A stretch of DNA of 52,511 nucleotides from Holophagaceae bacterium (GCA_025363715.1 JANYLR010000030.1:1-52511), one strand, 5' to 3'. Numbered from the stretch's first letter, positions 7,850 through 17,141 are shown. The notes: generated from the letters alone by a model not told the origin. Made by a program: numbers and translations.

Positions 7850-9004
7850 TCAGCCCACCCAGATTTCCGGCGGCACGGGATGGCTCAGGAAGTGGGTCAT
7901 GCCTTCGTTCAGGCCGTAGGCGCCCGTGCTGCCGAAGGCCAGCAGATCGCCAGCGGCGAGTTCGGGCAGGCGCACATCGCCCAGGCGATCCAGACTGGTA
8001 CATAGCGGTCCGGCCAGCGTGTACGGAACCGAGCCCTCGCCCTTGCCCACGGCCTTCACAGGGAAGGGCTCGCCCGTGAGCAGGGGGCGGATCAGGTGGT
8101 TGATGCCCCCTTCGAGGATGGCGAAGCGCGTGCCCCGGCTTTCCTTGAGCCGCACCACCCGGGCCAGGTACAGGCCGCAGGGGCCCGCCAGGAAGCGGCC
8201 CGGCTCCAGGATCAGCTCGCCCGTGAACCAGGAATGACCGGCCAGCAGCTCTGTCAGGCCCAGACCCAGGGCCTTCACGTCCAGCGGCGACTGATCCGGG
8301 CCGTAGGGAATGCCGAGGCCGCCGCCCAGGTCGATCTGTTCGAAGGTGAGGCCGTGGGTCTCGTGCAGCCGCTTCGCCAGGGCTAGCACCGCACCGTGGA
8401 TGGCCAGCAGCTTCGACGCGTCGCGCTGGTTGCTGGCGGCGAACACATGCAGGCCCCGGATGCGCACATGGCGCAGGCTTGGGGCTTTCCGGAGCAGGGC
8501 GGGAACGTCCTCCTCGTCCACGCCAAAGGCCGAGGGCCCGCTCCCGCCGATGATGCGGTTGCCTTCGTCGATCTCGAAGGCCGGATGCACCCGCAGGTTC
8601 ACCGCTGTCTCGCGATCCACCAACGCGTCGATGCGGGCCAGGTCCTCGAAGCCCTCCGCCTGCACCCGCACGCCCATGGCCAGGGCCTTGCGCAGCTCCG
8701 CCTCCCGCTTGCCCGGCCCCGCAAAGAAGGTGCGGCCGGTTGGCAGCCCTAGCGCCTCCACCCGCTCCAGCTCCCCGATGGACGCGCAGTCGAAACTGGC
8801 CCCCAGCGAGGCGAAGCGCTCCAGGAGGCCCGGATGGGGGTTGGCCTTCACTGCGTAGGCGAGACGAACCCGGGGCGATAGCACCTGACGCAGGGAGGCG
8901 AACTGCTCCGTCGCTATCGCGCCGGAGTAGGCAAAGCAGGGTGTGTCATGGGCCTCCACCAGGGAACGGCAGTTGGCGTCGTTGAGGGCGAAGAGATTCG
9001 ACAT
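7850..9004 (-). CDS. lysA: Diaminopimelate decarboxylase-family PLP enzyme (lysine pathway)
   Basis: 384 residues from the ATG at 9004, which overlaps the stop of the upstream aminotransferase (TGATG). Fold-type III PLP decarboxylase: the Schiff-base lysine is K53 in AYAVKANPH, the phosphate-binding glycines are in DLGGGLGIPYG, and EPGRFLAGPCG is the second phosphate/Arg motif. Place in the pathway: last step, meso-diaminopimelate to L-lysine. Oddity: the C-terminal active-site motif, CESGD in typical LysA, reads CTSLD here (Cys335), a form more usual in relatives acting on other or carrier-bound amino acids. The position at the end of a complete lysine operon still makes LysA the best call. 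Confidence 0.82.
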   Translation of the reverse strand: MSNLFALNDANCRSLVEAHDTPCFAYSGAIATEQFASLRQVLSPRVRLAYAVKANPHPGLLERFASLGASFDCASIGELERVEALGLPTGRTFFAGPGKREAELRKALAMGVRVQAEGFEDLARIDALVDRETAVNLRVHPAFEIDEGNRIIGGSGPSAFGVDEEDVPALLRKAPSLRHVRIRGLHVFAASNQRDASKLLAIHGAVLALAKRLHETHGLTFEQIDLGGGLGIPYGPDQSPLDVKALGLGLTELLAGHSWFTGELILEPGRFLAGPCGLYLARVVRLKESRGTRFAILEGGINHLIRPLLTGEPFPVKAVGKGEGSVPYTLAGPLCTSLDRLGDVRLPELAAGDLLAFGSTGAYGLNEGMTHFLSHPVPPEIWVG

Positions 9005-10119
9005 CAGGCGTTCCAGTACGGCGCCATCCGCCGCACGCCTTCCCGCAGCTGTTCGGGGGTGGCGGCGAAGCTGAGGCGGGCGTGGCCTCGGCCGCCTTCG
9101 CCGAAGGCCAGGCCGGGGATGAGCACCACCTTGGCCTCGTCCCGCAACTTCAGGCAGAAAGCCAGGGGATCGGCGTGGGCCGAGGGCGGCAGGGGCATGA
9201 AGTGGTAGAAGGTGCCGTCCGGTGGCGTCACCGTCTGGCCCAGCTCTTCGCGCAGGGCCGCGGCCAGGGCCTCCCAGCGCAGCTGCACGGCGGCGCGGGC
9301 CTCCGCCAGGACCGTGTCGGAGTTTTCGATGAGCGCCAGCGCGGCCCACTGGGCGGGGGTGGCCGTGCCGGTCACCGCGTAGCCGTGCACCGTGCGGGTG
9401 GGCACCAGCCAGGCGGGATCCCCCACGGCCCAGCCCACCCGCAGGCCCGGCGCGCCCCAGCCCTTGCTCACCGAGCTAGTCACCACGCCGCGATCGGTGA
9501 CATCCCGCAGGCTTGGCGCGCGCACGCCGAAGTGCAGGTCGCGGTAGACCTCGTCGGAAAGGAGCAGGATGCCCCGGGCCGTGCAGGCCTCCGCCACGCG
9601 CCTGAGAGAGGCGAGATCACCGCCGCCGCCCGTGGGGTTGGAGGGCAGGTTGAGGATCACGACGGAGGCCTCTGGCGTGGCCGCCAGCACCTGCAGCAGC
9701 GCGTCGGCGTCCAGTCGGAATTGGTCCGCGGTGAGACGGTAGGGCACCGGCTCCGCGCCGGCCATGCGGGCCAGGGCCGGGTAGGCCACGAAGCCGGGAT
9801 CGGGCACCAGCACCTTCGTGCCCGGGTCAACCCAGGCCTGGAACAGGGCGAAGAGGGCGCCCTGGGAGCCGGTGGTGATGAGCACTTCGTCCACCTGTGC
9901 ACCGTGGAAGGCGCCCACAGCCCGGCGCAGCTCCGTCAGGCCCGCGTGGGGGACGTAGGCGCAGGGGCCAGGCTCGCGCAGCAGGGCCTTCCGCGCCACC
10001 TCCGGCAGATCCCAGGTGGGCTCGCCCAAACCCAGGGGGATGGCCCCGGGCGGCGTGCCGTCCGTGATGGCGCGGATGGGCGAAGGCTTCAAAAGTGACA
10101 GACGGGTGGCGGGCTTCAT
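9004..10119 (-). CDS. dapC: Class I/II aminotransferase, probable N-succinyl-diaminopimelate aminotransferase
   Basis: 371 residues. Fold-type I PLP aminotransferase: N161 in NLPSNPTG, D189 in LLSDEVYRDLHFG, the PLP lysine K219 in SSVSKGWGAPGLRVGW, and the carboxylate-binding arginine near the C-terminus in ARLSFA. In context it fills the DapC/ArgD step, converting N-succinyl-2-amino-6-ketopimelate to N-succinyl-LL-diaminopimelate with glutamate as amino donor. By sequence alone other amino-acid substrates are possible; the assignment rests on its place between dapD and lysA. A 183-bp structured spacer separates it from dapD, unlike the overlaps elsewhere in the operon. Confidence 0.78.
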   Translation of the reverse strand: MKPATRLSLLKPSPIRAITDGTPPGAIPLGLGEPTWDLPEVARKALLREPGPCAYVPHAGLTELRRAVGAFHGAQVDEVLITTGSQGALFALFQAWVDPGTKVLVPDPGFVAYPALARMAGAEPVPYRLTADQFRLDADALLQVLAATPEASVVILNLPSNPTGGGGDLASLRRVAEACTARGILLLSDEVYRDLHFGVRAPSLRDVTDRGVVTSSVSKGWGAPGLRVGWAVGDPAWLVPTRTVHGYAVTGTATPAQWAALALIENSDTVLAEARAAVQLRWEALAAALREELGQTVTPPDGTFYHFMPLPPSAHADPLAFCLKLRDEAKVVLIPGLAFGEGGRGHARLSFAATPEQLREGVRRMAPYWNA

Positions 10120-10302
10120 GGCATCTCGAGGACAAGGAAGATCAAAAGAAAAGGATTACCGCCAGATGTTTGTTTGTCTCGCGTATCCGCAACGCGGATA
10201 CCGAGAAGTCGCCAAGGCCGCCAAGAAAAGCACAAAATGGATCACCCTGTTCTTCTTGGCGTCTTGGCGTCTTGGCGGTGAGTCATTTGCCATTTGAATG
10301 AT
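10120..10302. repeat. Inverted-repeat spacer inside the lysine operon
   Basis: Lower-GC insertion between dapC and dapD. It contains a perfect 8-bp hairpin (GTATCCGC/GCGGATAC, 10183-10201) and a larger inverted repeat made of CGCCAAG units: 10210-10227 faces 10252-10278, where CTTGGCG recurs three times. CGCCAAG-type repeats of this sort are common in intergenic DNA of several bacterial groups. No gene seen. It may be a small mobile repeat or a processing/attenuation site. Confidence 0.6.
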
Positions 10303-11124
10303 TCACCTCAAGGCTTGTTCCAGGGCGGTGGCGGCATCGGTCTTGTCGTCGCGGTACTTCACGATGCAAGGCGCCGCCAGCTGCAGCCCGCGGGCCTTGG
10401 CATACTCGCCCGAGGCGGGCCGGGAGCCCGGCACCACCACGGCGCCTTCGGGCACTTCCTGGCGCAGCTCGCGGCCGTTCACCAGGTCGTAGATGATGCT
10501 GCTGCCTGTGATGACCACGCCCGAGGCCAGCACGGCCCGGCGGCGCACCACGACGCCTTCGAACAGACCCACCAGGCCGCCCACGAAGGCGTCATCCTCG
10601 ACGATCACGGGCCGGGCGCCCGCAGGCTCCAGCACGCCGCCAATCTGGGCCGCGGCCGACAGGTGCACCCGCTTGCCGATCTGGGCGCAGCTGCCCACCA
10701 GGGCGTGGCTGTCCACCATGGTGCCCTCGTCCACGAAGGCCCCCACGTTCACGTAGGCCGGGGGCATGAGCACCACGCTGCGGGCGATGTGGGCCCCCCG
10801 GCGCACGGCGGAGCCACCGGGCACCAGGCGCACCGCGTCCTCCAGACCGAAGTGGCGGGGCGGGTAGGCGGTCTTGTCGAACATGGGGAAGCCCGGACCG
10901 GCCATTTCCACCAGGTTCGTCCGGCGGAAGCCACAAAGGATGGCCTGCTTCACCCAGGTGTTGGCCTGCCAGGTGCCGTCTTCCTGGCGCTCGGCGGCGC
11001 GGATGGCGCCGATCTCCAGGGCCACCAGCAGCACCTGGTGCATGGCCGGGGCCTCGGGATCGACCGCCAGCACTTCCGGTGGGCGGCTGAAGAAGGCGCG
11101 AATGGAATCAAGATCAACGACCAT
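10303..11124 (-). CDS. dapD: Tetrahydrodipicolinate N-succinyltransferase
   Basis: 273 residues, the usual DapD length. An N-terminal helical domain is followed by a left-handed beta-helix of hexapeptide repeats ([20 protein letters not shown], then [20 protein letters not shown]) and the conserved [17 protein letters not shown] active-site region; the [12 protein letters not shown] block precedes it. The enzyme transfers succinate from succinyl-CoA to tetrahydrodipicolinate, committing the pathway to the succinylase branch. Its start ATG overlaps the dapA stop by one base (TAATG), implying translational coupling. Confidence 0.93.
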   Translation of the reverse strand: MVVDLDSIRAFFSRPPEVLAVDPEAPAMHQVLLVALEIGAIRAAERQEDGTWQANTWVKQAILCGFRRTNLVEMAGPGFPMFDKTAYPPRHFGLEDAVRLVPGGSAVRRGAHIARSVVLMPPAYVNVGAFVDEGTMVDSHALVGSCAQIGKRVHLSAAAQIGGVLEPAGARPVIVEDDAFVGGLVGLFEGVVVRRRAVLASGVVITGSSIIYDLVNGRELRQEVPEGAVVVPGSRPASGEYAKARGLQLAAPCIVKYRDDKTDAATALEQALR

Positions 11125-12026
11125 TAGTTCACTCCCGGGAGGGTGCCATCCGTGGAAAGACAGAAGGCCTCGGCCACGCGGGTGCGGGTGGCGGCAGAGG
11201 CGGGCATCAGGGGCAGGCGCAGGATCTCTTCCCCGAGGCCGATCAGCTTGAGGGCGGCCTTCAGGGGGATCGGGTTGCTTTCCAGAAACAGGGCGTCCAT
11301 GAGGGGTAGCAGTTGCTGGAACAGGCGCAGGGCCTCCAGGGTGTTGCCCCGGCGGGCGGCGGCGATCAGCATGGCCGTCTCCCGGGGCAGCACATTGCCC
11401 AGCACGGAAACGAGGCCCGTGGCGCCCACGGCGATGGCGGCGAGGGCCAAGTTATCGTCGCCACAAAGCAGCGTCTTGCCTGGGGGCAGGGTGCGGGCGA
11501 TCTCGGCGATCTGAGGAAGGCTGCCGCTGCTTTCCTTCACGGCCATCACTTGGGAGTTCTCCCAAAGCCTGGCCAACACCTGGGGCGTCACGTTCAGGCC
11601 CGTGCGGCCCGGCACGTTGTAGGCGATGAGGGGCAGCCCCGGCGCGGCCTCGGCGATGGCGGCGTAGTGCGCCACCAGCCCATCGGGATTGGGCTTGTTG
11701 TAGTAGGGCGTCACCACCAGAGCGCCGGCGGCGCCCAGTTCCTGGGCCCGCTTCGTCATGGCCGCCGCCTGGCGGGTGGCGTTGGAGCCCGTGCCCACCA
11801 CCACGCGGCGGCCCTTGCTTTCCTCCAGGCAGGCGGTGATCACCGCATCCCGCTCGGCATCCAGGAGGGTGGAGGCTTCGCCCGTGGTGCCCAGGGGGAT
11901 GAGCGTATCCACGCCACCGCCCACCACGTGCCGGACCAGCTTCCGGAAGGCGGGTAGATCCACCTCGCCCGCAGGGGTGAAGGGGGTGGCCAGGGCGACG
12001 GCGAGACCGGAGAGATCCAGGATCAT
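11124..12026 (-). CDS. dapA: 4-hydroxy-tetrahydrodipicolinate synthase
   Basis: 300 residues, TIM-barrel aldolase-type. Motifs: LGTTGEAST (substrate carboxylate loop), [18 protein letters not shown] (Tyr136 and Arg141) and the Schiff-base lysine K164 in MAVKESSG. It condenses pyruvate with aspartate semialdehyde. ATGA overlap with dapB upstream and one-base overlap with dapD downstream. Whether it is lysine-feedback inhibited cannot be read with confidence. Confidence 0.93.
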   Translation of the reverse strand: MILDLSGLAVALATPFTPAGEVDLPAFRKLVRHVVGGGVDTLIPLGTTGEASTLLDAERDAVITACLEESKGRRVVVGTGSNATRQAAAMTKRAQELGAAGALVVTPYYNKPNPDGLVAHYAAIAEAAPGLPLIAYNVPGRTGLNVTPQVLARLWENSQVMAVKESSGSLPQIAEIARTLPPGKTLLCGDDNLALAAIAVGATGLVSVLGNVLPRETAMLIAAARRGNTLEALRLFQQLLPLMDALFLESNPIPLKAALKLIGLGEEILRLPLMPASAATRTRVAEAFCLSTDGTLPGVN

Positions 12027-12745
12027 GGCTTGCCTCCAAAGGCGAAGAGGGGATCGAGCAGCTCGGTGGCCAGGTCATCCATGGTGTAGAGACCCTTGCG
12101 CCCGTGCAGCCAGTGGGCTGCCACCAGGGCGCCCTGGGCGAAGGGGGCCCGGGAGCGGGCCATGTGGGTCAACTCCAGCACCTCGGCTGGCGCGTCCAGG
12201 CCCACGGTATGGGTGCCGACTTCGGCCCCGGCGCGGATCACGCCGATGCTGAGCTGGTGCGGGGCTGGGGTCGATAGCGTCCATTCAGTCTTCCGGGGCA
12301 GGCCCGCCATGAGGGCGGCGGCCAGGGTCTTGGCGGTGCCCGAAGGGGCATCGGCCTTGAGCCGGTGATGGTGCTCCACCAGGTAGGGATCCCGGGCCGG
12401 ATCCAGGGCCGCGAAGCGCCCCAGCACCGTGGCCAGCCGAGTCATCAGGGCCACCGTGAGGGAGAAGTTCGAGGCGGTGAGCACGCCGATGCGCCCATTC
12501 ACTCGGGTTTCCAGGTCCGGCAAGGACCAGCCCGTGGCGCCGATCACTAGGTCCGTGCCGGTCGCCAGGGCCCAGTCCAGGTGCTCTTCCACGGCCTCGG
12601 CCACGCTGGCGTCGATGACCACGTCCACAGGTCCCGAGGGGAACTCGCCCTGGTCCACCTGCCAAGCCACGACCGCCCCCGCCTCAACGGCGATGGCTGA
12701 ACCAAGGCGGCCTCGGCCGAAGATGCCGATGCGCGGCCCGGTCAT
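12023..12745 (-). CDS. dapB: 4-hydroxy-tetrahydrodipicolinate reductase
   Basis: 240 residues, slightly short for DapB. The N-terminal nucleotide-binding glycine loop is IGIFGRGRLG; the signature EHHHRLKADAPSGTA (Glu124, His125-127, Lys130) supplies the catalytic His and Lys. SNFSLTVALM matches the conserved ASNFSxGV region. It reduces the DapA product with NAD(P)H. Overlaps lysC upstream and dapA downstream by four bases each. Confidence 0.92.
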   Translation of the reverse strand: MTGPRIGIFGRGRLGSAIAVEAGAVVAWQVDQGEFPSGPVDVVIDASVAEAVEEHLDWALATGTDLVIGATGWSLPDLETRVNGRIGVLTASNFSLTVALMTRLATVLGRFAALDPARDPYLVEHHHRLKADAPSGTAKTLAAALMAGLPRKTEWTLSTPAPHQLSIGVIRAGAEVGTHTVGLDAPAEVLELTHMARSRAPFAQGALVAAHWLHGRKGLYTMDDLATELLDPLFAFGGKP

Positions 12746-14082
12746 GCGATCCCCGCCACCAGCACGCGGTGGAGCCGGCGCAGGGCCTCATGGGTGTGCT
12801 CCACCTTCACGACGATGCTCAGGTTGATCTCGTTGCCTCCCTGGCTGATCATCTCGACATTGATATCACCCAGGGCCGAGAGCAGCTGGGCTGCGATGCC
12901 CGAGGTGGACTTGAGGCGCTCGCCCACGGCGGCGATGATGGCCCGGCCTTCGTGGATCTCCACCTTCGCGAAGGAGGACAGCTCCTGGATCAGGGGCTTC
13001 AGCGGCACGTCCGCTTCCACCGTGAGGGACACGCTCACTTCCGCCGTGGCCACCAGATCGACGCTCACACCCCGGCGGCCAAACACCTCGAAGAGCCGGG
13101 CCAGGAAGCCGCTCTGGGCCAGCATGCGGGTGCTGCTCACGGTGAGCACCGTAATGGGACCCCGGCTGGCCAGGGCTGTGATGGGCCGGCCCGTACTCAC
13201 CTCCGAGGAGATGGTGGTGTACCGGCCCTGGGGCTTCTGTGTGTGGCGCACGGTCACGGGGATGTGGGCCTCCACCGCGGGTTGGATGGTGGCGGGGTGC
13301 AGGACCTTGGCACCGAAGGCCGCCAGCTCCGCGGCCTCCGCGAAGCTGAGCTCCGAGATGGGCAGAGCCTCGGGGACGATGCGGGGATCACAGGTGAGCA
13401 CACCCTCCACATCGGTCCAGATCTGCACTTCCTTGGCGCCCAAGACGGCCCCGAAGAGGGCCGCCGAATAGTCGCTGCCGCCCCGACCCAGGGTGGTGGT
13501 GTAGCCCTCCTCTGTGGCACCGATGTAGCCCTGGGTGACCACGACCCGGCCCGCATGGAGAAGCGGCTTGAGGTGTTCGGCCGCCAGGATGCGGATGGCC
13601 TGCTGCTGGGGAGCGGCTTCGCCGAAGACGTTGTCGGTGCGGAGGACCGTGCGCGCATCCACCCAGGCCCCCCCCACGAAGGCCGCGAAGATTCGCGTGG
13701 ACAGGCGCTCGCCCAGGGAGGCGATGGCGTCCATGCTGCGGGGGCTCAGCTCCCTCAGCAGGGCCACGCCCCGGAGGAGCAGTTCCAGCTCACCGAAGAG
13801 CTCCGTCAGGGCAACGTCCAGGTCCTCGGGCACCGCCTCGTTGAAGAGATCCGAAGCCGCCTTCCGGTGGGCAGTCATGAGCAGGCTCTGCTGCTCCAAG
13901 GCACCGGCCAGGTCGCCAGCTTCGGCCGCCTTGGCGGCGGCAAAGAGGCCGTTGGTGGTCTTGCCCATGGCCGAGAGCACCACCAGGGGCGCCTTGGGCA
14001 GGGCCTCCTTGGCAAGAGCCGCCACCTGGCGCATACAGGCCGCGTCTGCCACGCTGCTGCCGCCGAACTTGAGGACGATCAT
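12742..14082 (-). CDS. lysC: Aspartate kinase, monofunctional
   Basis: 446 residues, the size of the AKIII-type enzyme, with no homoserine dehydrogenase domain. N-terminal KFGGSSVADA (residues 5-14) is the ATP/aspartate signature; LGRGGSDYSAALFG and WTDVEGVLTCDPR follow. Two C-terminal ACT domains start near residue 300 (ITVLTVSSTRMLAQSGFLAR; VSVDLVATAEVSVSLTVE) and would sense lysine. First phosphorylation step of the aspartate family. ATGA overlap with asd, so stoichiometric co-translation is likely. Confidence 0.94.
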   Translation of the reverse strand: MIVLKFGGSSVADAACMRQVAALAKEALPKAPLVVLSAMGKTTNGLFAAAKAAEAGDLAGALEQQSLLMTAHRKAASDLFNEAVPEDLDVALTELFGELELLLRGVALLRELSPRSMDAIASLGERLSTRIFAAFVGGAWVDARTVLRTDNVFGEAAPQQQAIRILAAEHLKPLLHAGRVVVTQGYIGATEEGYTTTLGRGGSDYSAALFGAVLGAKEVQIWTDVEGVLTCDPRIVPEALPISELSFAEAAELAAFGAKVLHPATIQPAVEAHIPVTVRHTQKPQGRYTTISSEVSTGRPITALASRGPITVLTVSSTRMLAQSGFLARLFEVFGRRGVSVDLVATAEVSVSLTVEADVPLKPLIQELSSFAKVEIHEGRAIIAAVGERLKSTSGIAAQLLSALGDINVEMISQGGNEINLSIVVKVEHTHEALRRLHRVLVAGIA

Positions 14083-15134
14083 CGGAGGTACCCCTTCGCG
14101 TGGGCAAGTTCCGCATTGAGGATGCTGCCACCCGCCGCCCCTCGCTCAGTGTTGTGGCCCAACAGCGCGAACTTGATGCCGAGGATGGGGCAGACCCGGA
14201 TGCGGCCCACGTGGACGCTCATGCCCTCGTCCCGCTCCACGTCCCGGCGCACCTGGGGGCGGTCCTCGAGGGTGTGGACGTGGACGGGCATGGCCGGCGC
14301 CGAGAACAGGCCCAGGCGCTGGGGCTCAGGCCTCCAGGCCAGGAAGGCTTCACGCACGGCCTCGGGGGAGGGGTTGCCCTTCAAGCGCACGCTCACCGCC
14401 TCCGTGTGGCCCTCGATGACGGGAACCCGGTGGCAGAGGGCGCTCACGGTCATGGGCGCCAGCTCCACGGCGCTGCCGGTGAAGCGGCCCAGCATCTTGG
14501 GGGTCTCCTCCTCGACCTTGGGTTCTTCGTTACGGATGAAGGGGATGACGTTCCCCATGATGTCCAGGCTGGCCACGCCGGGGTAGCCCGCGCCGCTGAT
14601 GGCCTGCATGGAGGTCATCAGCACGGCCTCCACACCGAAGGCCTCGTGCAGGGGGGCGAGGGCCATGACCAGCACCGTGGCCGTGCAGTTGGCATTGGTG
14701 ACGATGCCCCCGGTCCAGCCGTGGTGGTGGCGCTGCACCTCCAGCAGGCCCAGGTGGCTGGCGTTTACCTCCGGTACCAGCAAGGGCACTTCGGGAGACA
14801 TGCGGAAGGCTCCGGCATTGGAGAACACCATGGCCCCGGCTCTCGCAAAGGCGGGCTCCAGCTCACGGGCCGGATCCGTATCCAGGGCGCTAAATACCAC
14901 CGGGGAAAGCGCGAACTCCGGCGTGCCCTCCGCCATGACCTGGTCGCCCAGGCCGCCGTAGGCCTCTCCATCCAGCCGCCAGGCACAGGCGTCCCGGTAG
15001 CGCTTGCCCGAGCTGCGCTCGCTGGCGGCCAGGTGTTCCACGCGGAAGAGCGGATGGTTGGCCAGACGGCGCACGAAGCGCTGCCCGACGACGCCGGTCG
15101 CGCCGAGGACGGTGACGGGAATTTTTGCGGTCAT
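14079..15134 (-). CDS. asd: Aspartate-semialdehyde dehydrogenase
   Basis: 351 residues. NADP-binding GATGVVGQRF (residues 11-20), catalytic Cys150 in TNANCTATVL, and the late LGHNTERGAAGGSILNAEL block, which marks the archaeal/fungal-type branch rather than the E. coli branch. Converts beta-aspartyl phosphate to the semialdehyde feeding DapA. It starts 3 bases after the dapE-like gene and overlaps lysC. The window has a second, cysteine-free relative at 31864-32691. Confidence 0.94.
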   Translation of the reverse strand: MTAKIPVTVLGATGVVGQRFVRRLANHPLFRVEHLAASERSSGKRYRDACAWRLDGEAYGGLGDQVMAEGTPEFALSPVVFSALDTDPARELEPAFARAGAMVFSNAGAFRMSPEVPLLVPEVNASHLGLLEVQRHHHGWTGGIVTNANCTATVLVMALAPLHEAFGVEAVLMTSMQAISGAGYPGVASLDIMGNVIPFIRNEEPKVEEETPKMLGRFTGSAVELAPMTVSALCHRVPVIEGHTEAVSVRLKGNPSPEAVREAFLAWRPEPQRLGLFSAPAMPVHVHTLEDRPQVRRDVERDEGMSVHVGRIRVCPILGIKFALLGHNTERGAAGGSILNAELAHAKGYLR

Positions 15135-15137
15135 GGT

Positions 15138-16175
15138 TCAGTCTCCCAGGAAATGCAGGGCCAGGCGGCGATTGAGATCCACGCCAGCCACAAGGTCAGT
15201 CAAGGTGATGTGCTCATCGAGGGTATGCGCCACCGTGATGCTGCCGGGTCCCGCCAACACCACCGTGCGGTCCGGCACCAGCTGGCGCAAGGCCGGCGCA
15301 TCCGAGCCGAAGGGCATGGGCCTCTGGTCGAAGCCGGGCACGGCGGGATAGAGATCCGCGGGCTCATCCAGCCGCAGGTCCACGACACCGCTTCCTGGAG
15401 GCGCCAGACGCCGGACCTCTTCCAGGAACGTACTGCCGGGCACCACTCGGGCCATCAGGTGGGCCTCGGCTCTGGCCGGCACGGAATTCAAGGCCTCGCC
15501 CGCCTGGAGCAGCCCCAGGTTCCAGAGCTCCGGCCCAAGCTGGGGATCCACCGGGCGGGGCTGCTCCCGCAGACGCTGAAGCCAGTCCAGCAGGGGCCAA
15601 GTGGCGTTGCGGCCCAGCTCGGGGCTGCCACTGTGGGCCGCCCTTCCGTGGCACTGGAGGCAGACATGCTGGACGCCGCGCTGGCCCGTGGCCAGCTTCA
15701 GCCCCGTGGGTTCGCCATTGATGAGCACCTTCAGATCCCGCAGTCGATCCGCCAGTCCCGGGGCCGCCGCGGCACCGGCGCTATCCGTTTCCTCGCCCAC
15801 CACCCCCAGCCAGGCCAGGCCATCCCGCCCCTGCTCCAAGAGCGACTTCACCGCCGCCAACTGGGCCACGATCTGGCCCTTGGCGTCGCAGGTGCCCCGG
15901 CCGAACAACACCTCCCCTTCGATCCGGGGCGGAAAGTAGGGGGGCACCGTGTCCAGATGCGTCGAAAAGAGCACCTTCGGGCGACCCCATAGGGCCAGGA
16001 CATTCGTGCGTCCCTCGGCTACAGGTTGCTCCACCACGGTCGCGCCCAGTTCCTGCAGCAACATTCGCAGTCCGGGCAGCCCAGCGTCCTCCTGGCCCGA
16101 GGTGGTCTCCGCCACACAGAGGGACAGCAGGCGGGCACTGAGCCAGCTTCGGAGATCTGCGGGGGATGCGTTCAT
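15138..16175 (-). CDS. dapE: M20-family deacylase, probable succinyl-diaminopimelate desuccinylase
   Basis: 345 residues, first gene of the lysine operon. M20 metallopeptidase pattern: STHLDTVPP (first metal His and the adjacent Asp), GRGTCDAKGQIVAQLAA (bridging Asp), VVGEETDSAG (catalytic and metal-binding Glu pair), INGEPTGLKLATGQRG, and a C-terminal metal His in VAHTLDEHI. M20 enzymes also include ArgE and peptidases; context (dapD present, succinylase route) favours removal of succinate from N-succinyl-LL-diaminopimelate. DapF, needed next, is not in the window. Confidence 0.83.
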   Translation of the reverse strand: MNASPADLRSWLSARLLSLCVAETTSGQEDAGLPGLRMLLQELGATVVEQPVAEGRTNVLALWGRPKVLFSTHLDTVPPYFPPRIEGEVLFGRGTCDAKGQIVAQLAAVKSLLEQGRDGLAWLGVVGEETDSAGAAAAPGLADRLRDLKVLINGEPTGLKLATGQRGVQHVCLQCHGRAAHSGSPELGRNATWPLLDWLQRLREQPRPVDPQLGPELWNLGLLQAGEALNSVPARAEAHLMARVVPGSTFLEEVRRLAPPGSGVVDLRLDEPADLYPAVPGFDQRPMPFGSDAPALRQLVPDRTVVLAGPGSITVAHTLDEHITLTDLVAGVDLNRRLALHFLGD

Positions 16176-16461
16176 GGAAACCTCGGCGTGCCGATGGTGC
16201 CCTCAGGAACGCGGTGGGAAGCATCCCGCCGCTGCGCCTCAGGCCCTCCGCGCCGGGTGACCGGCACGACAGCCGCCGGGCTTTCGCCTCGTCGTCCAGG
16301 GAGCGCGTCGATGATCCGCGACCCCTTCGGCGATCCGCCCCTTTCGCGCCGGATCATCGGGTTCATCACCCTCACCGTCGGTACTGATGGGGACCGCTCC
16401 TCCATCGGAAACCCTAGCTTCCCATGGCCGAAGCTCCAGCGCAACACCGGCGCTCGGCCCC
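16176..16461 (-). promoter_or_regulatory. Leader and promoter region of the lysine operon
   Basis: 286 bp without a gene, between the dapE start and the TetR stop codon. On the minus strand it would be the operon leader. An imperfect long stem at 16309-16320/16346-16359 (CGATGATCC and its complement) is the main visible structure, and GAGG lies just before the dapE ATG. I see neither lysine-riboswitch conserved blocks nor a T-box; promoter boxes are not clear. Confidence 0.4.
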
Positions 16462-17061
16462 TCAGGAACGGCGGGCCCGGGCGGGCACCAGGGTTTCCGC
16501 CAGGCGCCGCACATAGCCACTGAGATCCGTCACCGCGGCCACGGCCTCGGGGGTGGTCCGCAGCAACTGGAAGTAGCCCGCATAGGCCGCGTAGGCAAAG
16601 AGGGCCCGCTCGCGCGCCTCCGCCTCCAAGAAGCCCAGAGCCCGGAAGGCCTCCACCCCGAAGGCCAGGCGGCGCTCCGTGGCCCGATGGAGGTAGGGCT
16701 GCACCCGGGGATCCTCGCTGGATACCGCCAGGGCCGCGAAGAACTTCCCGTTCTCCACATCCTCGAAGGCTGCGAAGAGGAGCACTCGCAAGCGTCTCCG
16801 TGGATCGGCGATACCGCCATAGCGGCTCACCACATCCGCGCTCTGGTCCTGCTCCCAGGCCTCCAGCGCCGCGTGGATGAGCTCATCGCGGTTCTGGAAA
16901 TGCCAGTAGAAGCTGCCCTTGGTGACACCCAGCAGAAGGGCCAGAGGCTCCACCGCCACGGCCTTCACGCCCTCCTGGGCGATGAGGTTGGAGGCGGCCT
17001 TCACCCAGGCCTCCCGGGACAGTGGGGCGACGGGGCGTGCCTTTTTCTTGGGGGTGGGCAT
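16462..17061 (-). CDS. TetR/AcrR-family transcriptional regulator
   Basis: 199 residues from the ATG at 17061 ([10 protein letters not shown]); upstream in-frame codons run through the operator region and are not used. N-terminal helix-turn-helix: a [23 protein letters not shown] region followed by [19 protein letters not shown], the standard TetR recognition helix. The C-terminal ligand domain is Ala/Leu-rich with no named match. It is divergent from the lipoprotein gene at 17142, and two palindromes lie between them, so it probably represses both. The inducer is unknown. Confidence 0.88.
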   Translation of the reverse strand: MPTPKKKARPVAPLSREAWVKAASNLIAQEGVKAVAVEPLALLLGVTKGSFYWHFQNRDELIHAALEAWEQDQSADVVSRYGGIADPRRRLRVLLFAAFEDVENGKFFAALAVSSEDPRVQPYLHRATERRLAFGVEAFRALGFLEAEARERALFAYAAYAGYFQLLRTTPEAVAAVTDLSGYVRRLAETLVPARARRS

Positions 17062-17092
17062 GGCGACCTTGACAGGTGACCGGGCCAGCATA

Positions 17093-17124
17093 CCATACCG
17101 TATGGCAACCATACGCTTGCGTAT
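17093..17124. promoter_or_regulatory. Paired palindromic operators in TetR/lipoprotein divergent promoter
   Basis: Two palindromes 5 bases apart: CCATACCGTATGG (17093-17105, arms CCATAC/GTATGG) and ATACGCTTGCGTAT (17111-17124, arms ATACGC/GCGTAT). Both share the half-site core ATAC/GTAT, as expected for two dimers of one TetR-type repressor. They sit 18-49 bases upstream of the lipoprotein start codon. Confidence 0.75.
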
Positions 17125-17141
17125 TGATACGGAGTCTCCCC

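Noticed and set aside
12769..15992. Long plus-strand frames (605 and 630 codons) opposite lysC, asd and dapE
   Set aside because: Antisense shadows of well-recognised enzymes; composition is not protein-like.
16176..16461. Lysine riboswitch or T-box in the lysine operon leader
   Set aside because: The conserved core blocks of either are not visible; only a generic hairpin and an ACCGCG hexamer occur.
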